17,628 nucleotides of DNA, from positions 1-17,628 of the forward strand of contig CAZYOQ010000029.1 of NCBI GenBank assembly GCA_964649145.1. Direction: 5' to 3'. Numbering within the stretch: position 1 is the stretch's first letter; each line of letters begins with the position of its first letter. The notes under the pieces were generated by a model. That model ran no database searches, had not been told where the DNA came from, and worked only from the letters and a program-made list of their open reading frames with translations. Below, piece by piece: positions 14,248 to 17,628 of the stretch. The translations under genes were made by a program, and so were the position numbers. Source of the stretch: MGBC163016 sp964649145. GTDB lineage: Bacteria > Actinomycetota > Coriobacteriia > Coriobacteriales > Eggerthellaceae.

Positions 14248-14296
14248 GAGGAGGGTTAAGCATCCATGCAAAAGAGGATGCACCCTCCTCTTTCTT
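14248..14296 (+). terminator. intrinsic terminator after the molybdoenzyme block
   Basis: Outer arms GAGGAGGGT (14248-14256) and ACCCTCCTC (14282-14290) continue into inner arms GCATCC (14260-14265) and GGATGC (14276-14281), with a TAA bulge and a ten-base loop. TTTCTTCT follows. It is the strongest terminator in the window and separates the molybdoenzyme operon from the transporter gene. The left arm also reads as a ribosome site (GGAGGAGGG) for a 17-codon frame at 14266-14319. Confidence 0.8.
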
Positions 14297-14331
14297 CTGT
14301 GCACTTGTGTGTTGCGTAGAAGGAGCTGTCG

Positions 14332-15750
14332 TTGGATGAATTAGGAGCAATTATGGGTGAAGACGTAAATAAGTCTGGGAAGTTTACGATTTCTCAGGCT
14401 ATCGACTCTCTTGGAGTCAGCAAGTTTACTATGTCCATTTTCTTTCTTGTTGGCATAGCGATGATGTTCGATGGTTACGACTATATGATCATTTCCTATA
14501 CCAACACTCAGATTATGCAGGAATTTTTCGGCCCTGAGGGTAATGATGCTCTCAAGGGTGCATTGTCGTCTTGGTCGACCATCGGTATCGTGGTTGGCTC
14601 GTTTATGGCAGGCCCGCTATCTGACAAGTTTGGTCGTCGCAAGATTCTGACCATCGGTACGTTCATGTACGGTTTGTTCACCATTCCGTGTATCTTCGCA
14701 CCGAACTATATGATTTTTGCGACTTTCCGCGTTATCGCTGGTCTGTTTTTGGGTGTGTGCACACCTATCGTTACTACGCTATTCACGGAGTTTACTCCCA
14801 CAAAGCAGCGTTCGTTCTTCATCACGTTTGGCATGGCGTGGATGATCGTTGGATGGGTTGTGGCCGCCCTTGTAGGCACAGTCATGGTTCAGGTTGCTAC
14901 GTGGCATTGGTGCTACGCAATTGGTGCCTTGCCTGTACTCTATGCTTTCATTTTTGGCAAGTTCACGCCGGAATCTGCACATTGGTGTGCCGTACACAAA
15001 GATCTTGAAGGTGCAGTAAAAACACTTAGCCGCATTGAGAAGCGTGCGGGAAAGAAGATCCCGTATGAACTCAAGCCAGAGTATGTCTTAGTACCGCCAG
15101 TTTCCGCCAAGTCTAGCCCGGCTGAAGTCTGGAAAGGCAAGTATCTAAAGACTACCGTTGCCTTGGTCATCATTTACTTTGCAGGCAACTTCAGCATCTA
15201 TGGTGTAAATGCTTGGTTGCCAGCTTTGATGCTCGAGGCCACGGGTGGTGCCGTTACTGCATCGTACATGCTTGCCATGGCGCAGAACGCTGCATCCGTT
15301 GTCGCAAACTGCTCTACCGGCTTCGTTTCAGAGGCCATCGGACGCAAGCGCAACCTTGTATTTGGCTATGGTCTTTCCGTGGTTGCCTGTATTATCGTCT
15401 CTCAGGTGGTCAAGCTGCCTGCTGAAACAAGCTTCTGGCCGTACCTGATCGCATTCGTTTTTATGGGATTCGCGCTGAACTATGCTATCACTGCTGCTCA
15501 GCCGATGATGTCCGAGTCCTATCCAACCGAATTCCGCAACTCTGGTGTTGCGACGATCGTTGCATTGGGCAAGTCCGCTGGTATCTTCTCGCCGATCATT
15601 CTTGGTGGCCTGAAGTCCGCAGGTTGGGCATTTTCTCCGCTAATTATGTTGCTCGCTCTTCCAATGGCATTTGGTTTCTTGGCTGGCCTTGTGCTTCCTA
15701 AGGGTGCTAAAGGCATGGATATCGACGACATCGCTAGCGATAATGCCTAG
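14332..15750 (+). CDS. MFS transporter, aromatic acid:H+ symporter (AAHS) type
   Basis: The 472-residue, 12-helix MFS protein carries the DGYD motif in the first helix (residues 47-50, AMMFDGYDYMIISY), like the DGFD of PcaK-type aromatic acid symporters. Loop 2-3 has a clean MFS motif A (GPLSDKFGRRK), and the equivalent in the second half is EAIGRKRN. It therefore probably imports an aromatic carboxylate with protons. Two starts are plausible: TTG 14332 with AAGGAG at 14320-14325, and ATG 14353 with AGGAG at 14343-14347; the latter gives 465 residues. It follows the terminator at 14248-14296 and so may have its own control or depend on read-through. Its location beside the molybdoenzyme is the main clue to that enzyme's substrate class. 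Confidence 0.85.
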   Translation: MDELGAIMGEDVNKSGKFTISQAIDSLGVSKFTMSIFFLVGIAMMFDGYDYMIISYTNTQIMQEFFGPEGNDALKGALSSWSTIGIVVGSFMAGPLSDKFGRRKILTIGTFMYGLFTIPCIFAPNYMIFATFRVIAGLFLGVCTPIVTTLFTEFTPTKQRSFFITFGMAWMIVGWVVAALVGTVMVQVATWHWCYAIGALPVLYAFIFGKFTPESAHWCAVHKDLEGAVKTLSRIEKRAGKKIPYELKPEYVLVPPVSAKSSPAEVWKGKYLKTTVALVIIYFAGNFSIYGVNAWLPALMLEATGGAVTASYMLAMAQNAASVVANCSTGFVSEAIGRKRNLVFGYGLSVVACIIVSQVVKLPAETSFWPYLIAFVFMGFALNYAITAAQPMMSESYPTEFRNSGVATIVALGKSAGIFSPIILGGLKSAGWAFSPLIMLLALPMAFGFLAGLVLPKGAKGMDIDDIASDNA

Positions 15751-15819
15751 ACAAAGGCGTAAATGCGCTCTTCGGCTCTCTTTCATTGCCCTAGCAAAGT
15801 AGATGAGCTGATACTTGAT

Positions 15820-15855
15820 GGATGATGGAACTCTCAACAGAGGGTTTCATCATCC
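15820..15855 (+). repeat. 16-bp stem-loop upstream of the membrane zinc ribbon gene
   Basis: Left arm 15820-15835 and right arm 15840-15855 form a continuous 16-pair RNA stem with only two G-U pairs and an AACA loop. It lies 70 bases after the transporter stop and 29 bases before the next start. No T-tract follows, so it may be an mRNA stability or processing hairpin, or a Rho-linked 3' end. Confidence 0.6.
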
Positions 15856-15884
15856 AAACTATTACATCGAAAAAGGAGTTCGAA

Positions 15885-16136
15885 ATGAGCTCTATCATTT
15901 GCCCGTTTTGTGGCAAGGAATCGGCTTCCGAAGATCACTGTACGAAATGCCACACGCGCTTTAACAAAGAAATACGTGCCGCCGCTTTTGATGTCGACAA
16001 CGATCCGCGAAGCGATTACATTGGTCCTGTAACTACAAAGGTTGCCAAAGTGATTGGCTGGGTCGTGATGGGTTTGTTGTTGATAGCCTTTGTAGTGGTT
16101 ACTGAACTAAGCGGCAACGGGATTACTTCACATTGA
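15885..16136 (+). CDS. membrane-anchored zinc-ribbon protein
   Basis: The 83-residue protein has a short N-terminal zinc ribbon (Cys6-x2-Cys9 and Cys19-x2-Cys22, in IICPFCGK and HCTKCHTR). A polar linker and one transmembrane helix at about residues 54-73 follow. The ribbon is expected to face the cytoplasm. I chose ATG 15885 because AAAGGAG sits at 15872-15878; an upstream in-frame ATG lies inside the hairpin and lacks a site. It is a third small zinc ribbon near the molybdoenzyme but lacks the FRPP segment of the other two. Its role is unknown; it could tether partners to the membrane. Confidence 0.75.
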   Translation: MSSIICPFCGKESASEDHCTKCHTRFNKEIRAAAFDVDNDPRSDYIGPVTTKVAKVIGWVVMGLLLIAFVVVTELSGNGITSH

Positions 16137-16152
16137 TGCTCTAAGAATTATT

Positions 16153-16183
16153 GGCAGAAGGGAAAAGGCCTTCTGTTGTAATT
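16153..16183 (+). terminator. probable terminator after the membrane zinc ribbon gene
   Basis: CAGAAGG (16155-16161) pairs with CCTTCTG (16169-16175), extendable by two G-U pairs, around a GAAAAGG loop. A modest T-rich stretch (TTGTAATTT) follows. It lies 17 bases after the stop and would end the transporter/zinc ribbon transcript before the convergent gene at 16276. Confidence 0.5.
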
Positions 16184-16275
16184 TGGCCGAATATTGTGAC
16201 GTAGCACCTGTGTGCCAGCGTCTAAATTGCGTTGTTTTGTTTGTTTTATTGCAGTTATGTGGGCGCTAGCCCTGT

Positions 16276-16605
16276 CTATTTTTTTTCGTAGTCTTTTATA
16301 TCTTGTTTTGTAATACCCGTGCGTGCTTGAATGCCTCTGATTTCGTTACCTGTACGGGTTATGTTCACGCTTGCAGTTCCACCTAAGATAGCAAGGCCGA
16401 TGCCGACCGCCATCATGAAGGCTCCTGAGGCCATGTTGCCCGCTTCTATAATTCCGCATGTCTCCAGCACTAGCTTTGCCGTAATAATCAAAACGAGAGC
16501 GGCAAGGGCGAGTACGCACTTAATAAAATCTTTACGACGGCTTGCTTTTAGTCGCTCGATATCCTCGTAGGCCTTGGCTTTGCGCCGGCTTGAGTTTTTA
16601 CTCAT
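16276..16605 (-). CDS. small two-TM membrane protein of unknown function
   Basis: This 109-residue protein was not recognised. It has a basic N-terminus (MSKNSSRRKAKAYEDIERLK), two hydrophobic segments (about 28-44 and 58-77, the second Gly/Ala-rich) and a polar C-terminal tail with possible helix. The positive-inside rule suggests both ends are cytoplasmic. An AGGAGA site lies 5 bases upstream of the ATG. It is convergent with the zinc ribbon gene and divergent from thpR. No catalytic residues can be seen. Confidence 0.7.
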   Translation of the reverse strand: MSKNSSRRKAKAYEDIERLKASRRKDFIKCVLALAALVLIITAKLVLETCGIIEAGNMASGAFMMAVGIGLAILGGTASVNITRTGNEIRGIQARTGITKQDIKDYEKK

Positions 16606-16934
16606 GCTGTTCTCCTAGGTTAAGCCACATGAATTGTTGTTTTGGGTGCTCATCTGCAAGTATACGAACATGCGCTGAAAATCGTATTCCGTGCGCTTTG
16701 CGCAAGAGGACTGGTATGCATATATATAAGTTTACTTGCGTATGGCACAAAGCGACCTTTTGGTTGATTTAGTCGCTGTTATCCCTCCATACTTAGTCAT
16801 TTTACTGCGAATTTATGCTGTTCAGTCGAGTAGTTCCTGTAAGGAATATACTTTATGTTTTTGGTATATGTTTCGATGCAAGCTTTGCGGCTAGTAGGTA
16901 GCCGTGAGGCATTTTTGGCGTTTAGGAGGCGGCT
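16606..16934. other. intergenic region between divergent genes
   Basis: No gene can be supported in these 329 bases. It must hold the promoters for the small membrane protein (leftward) and thpR (rightward). A TATACT at 16847-16852 is a possible -10 for thpR, but I see no good -35. TGCGCTTTGCGCA near 16693 is a small palindrome, and TATATATAAG occurs at about 16720. No repeat or mobile element is evident. Confidence 0.5.
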
Positions 16935-17459
16935 ATGAGAGCATTTGTAGCACTTGAATTGCCAGAGAGTTTTGTTGACGAGGTGGCTAGTCTTGCGAGT
17001 ACGCTTGAAGGAGCTATCGAGGGGCGGTTCATGCCAAGGGAAAACTACCACATGACCCTTGCTTTTCTGGGAGATGTTGACGAGGCGGCTATTGAACGGG
17101 CGATAAGCGCGCTTAATGAGGCATGTACAAATACGCGGCCTGTGCGCATTGCTTCTAACGGGCTAGGGAAGTTTGGGCGTGCCTCAGATGCGACACTCTG
17201 GCTTGGTGTTGCCGAAAATAGCGAGCTTATGGCGCTTGCGGAGGCGGCGCGCGAGAGCTTAGCTGCACGCGGGGTAGCATTTGATCCCAAGCCCTTCAAA
17301 GCGCATATCACCCTTGCCCGCCGTGCTCGCATTCCAAAGGGGTCGCTTCCGCCCGTTGCTTTTCCCGAGCCCGCCCTGGCTGCGCGCGTTACTCTCTTCA
17401 AGAGCACGCTTGATCGACAAGGCGCTCGCTACAAGGTTCTTTATTCGGTCGAGCTGTGA
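16935..17459 (+). CDS. thpR: RNA 2',3'-cyclic phosphodiesterase (2'-5' RNA ligase family)
   Basis: The 174-residue protein is a 2H phosphoesterase of the ThpR/LigT family, with normal length. Both catalytic HxTx motifs are present: His39-Met-Thr41 (NYHMTLAFLG) and His124-Ile-Thr126 (KAHITLARR). The start RAFVALELP and the end TLFKSTL also match the family. It hydrolyses 2',3'-cyclic phosphate ends of RNA and can ligate tRNA halves in vitro; the physiological substrate is unsettled. An AGGAGG site precedes the ATG. It looks more G+C-rich than the operon genes upstream and is probably core chromosome unrelated to the cluster. Confidence 0.92.
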   Translation: MRAFVALELPESFVDEVASLASTLEGAIEGRFMPRENYHMTLAFLGDVDEAAIERAISALNEACTNTRPVRIASNGLGKFGRASDATLWLGVAENSELMALAEAARESLAARGVAFDPKPFKAHITLARRARIPKGSLPPVAFPEPALAARVTLFKSTLDRQGARYKVLYSVEL

Positions 17460-17507
17460 AAGTATGTTTGTATGTTGTTCGTTTAGCCTATATGTCATAC
17501 TTTTTTT
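17459..17507 (+). terminator. possible terminator after thpR
   Basis: AAAGTATG (17459-17466) overlaps the stop codon and pairs with CATACTTT (17496-17503), followed by a run of Ts. The loop is long (29 bases), so the structure is only moderately convincing, but the T-run is good. Confidence 0.45.
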
Positions 17508-17533
17508 CCTATTTACTTAAAAAGAGGCATAAC

Positions 17534-17551
17534 TGTCCCTTAAGTGGGACA
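17534..17551. repeat. TGTCCC/GGGACA inverted repeat in the final intergenic region
   Basis: Six-bp perfect arms surround TTAAGT. It lies in the last 169 bases, which hold no gene I can support. It may belong to the promoter of a gene beyond the window edge. Confidence 0.3.
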
Positions 17552-17628
17552 CGAGCGGGTCTTATCTTGTGATATAAAGCGGGATATAGGCCGCGATAGG
17601 CATATATACCAAAAAACGAAATGAGGGA

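Noticed and set aside
1..17628. tRNA, rRNA, insertion sequence, integrase or attachment site
   Set aside because: I saw no tRNA-like cloverleaf, transposase, integrase or flanking target duplications on either strand.

Overview
The window looks like a chromosomal segment from an anaerobic Coriobacteriia-type actinobacterium, probably Eggerthellaceae. The reasons are a LuxR-type regulator fused to a large polytopic membrane domain, an OFA-family MFS transporter, a cytoplasmic DMSO-reductase-family molybdoenzyme with a two-cluster Fe-S partner, and several tiny zinc-ribbon proteins around it. Base composition looks moderate in G+C by eye, lower than Eggerthella itself. I cannot name the species, and this placement is an inference from gene content.

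Layout. Positions 3-128 hold the tail of an ABC exporter. An OFA-type MFS permease (309-1580, +) converges on a membrane-bound LuxR regulator (1660-3393, -) across a shared hairpin. Divergent from the regulator, a same-strand run starts near 3655: a trigger-factor-like protein reduced to its C-terminal chaperone region, a second trigger-factor paralogue whose ribosome-docking signature is gone, an Hsp90 (HtpG), an aldo/keto-reductase-fold protein that keeps only the Asp of its catalytic tetrad, a methyltransferase-RimI-like fusion whose expected catalytic Glu is Leu, and a 12-cysteine protein. After a promoter-like and operator-like stretch (10662-10706), a second block follows: a zinc ribbon with a Gly-Ala-Pro repeat tail, the molybdoenzyme, its dicluster ferredoxin subunit, a second zinc ribbon and a terminator. 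An aromatic-acid/H+ symporter-type MFS and a membrane-anchored zinc ribbon come next. The window ends with a small two-TM membrane protein (- strand) and an RNA 2',3'-cyclic phosphodiesterase (ThpR).

How it may work together (inference). The symporter imports an aromatic acid, and the untargeted, hence cytoplasmic, molybdoenzyme plus its Fe-S subunit reduces, dehydroxylates or transhydroxylates it. The upstream block is the most unusual part. Three factors with housekeeping roles in protein biogenesis (two trigger factors and RimI), plus an AKR, appear to have lost their signature residues, and they travel with an apparently intact Hsp90. This looks like a dedicated folding, maturation or substrate-sensing module, possibly replacing the TorD-type chaperone that is absent here. 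The divergent membrane LuxR protein is the obvious candidate regulator, with a palindromic TAGTACTA element on each side of the intergenic region.
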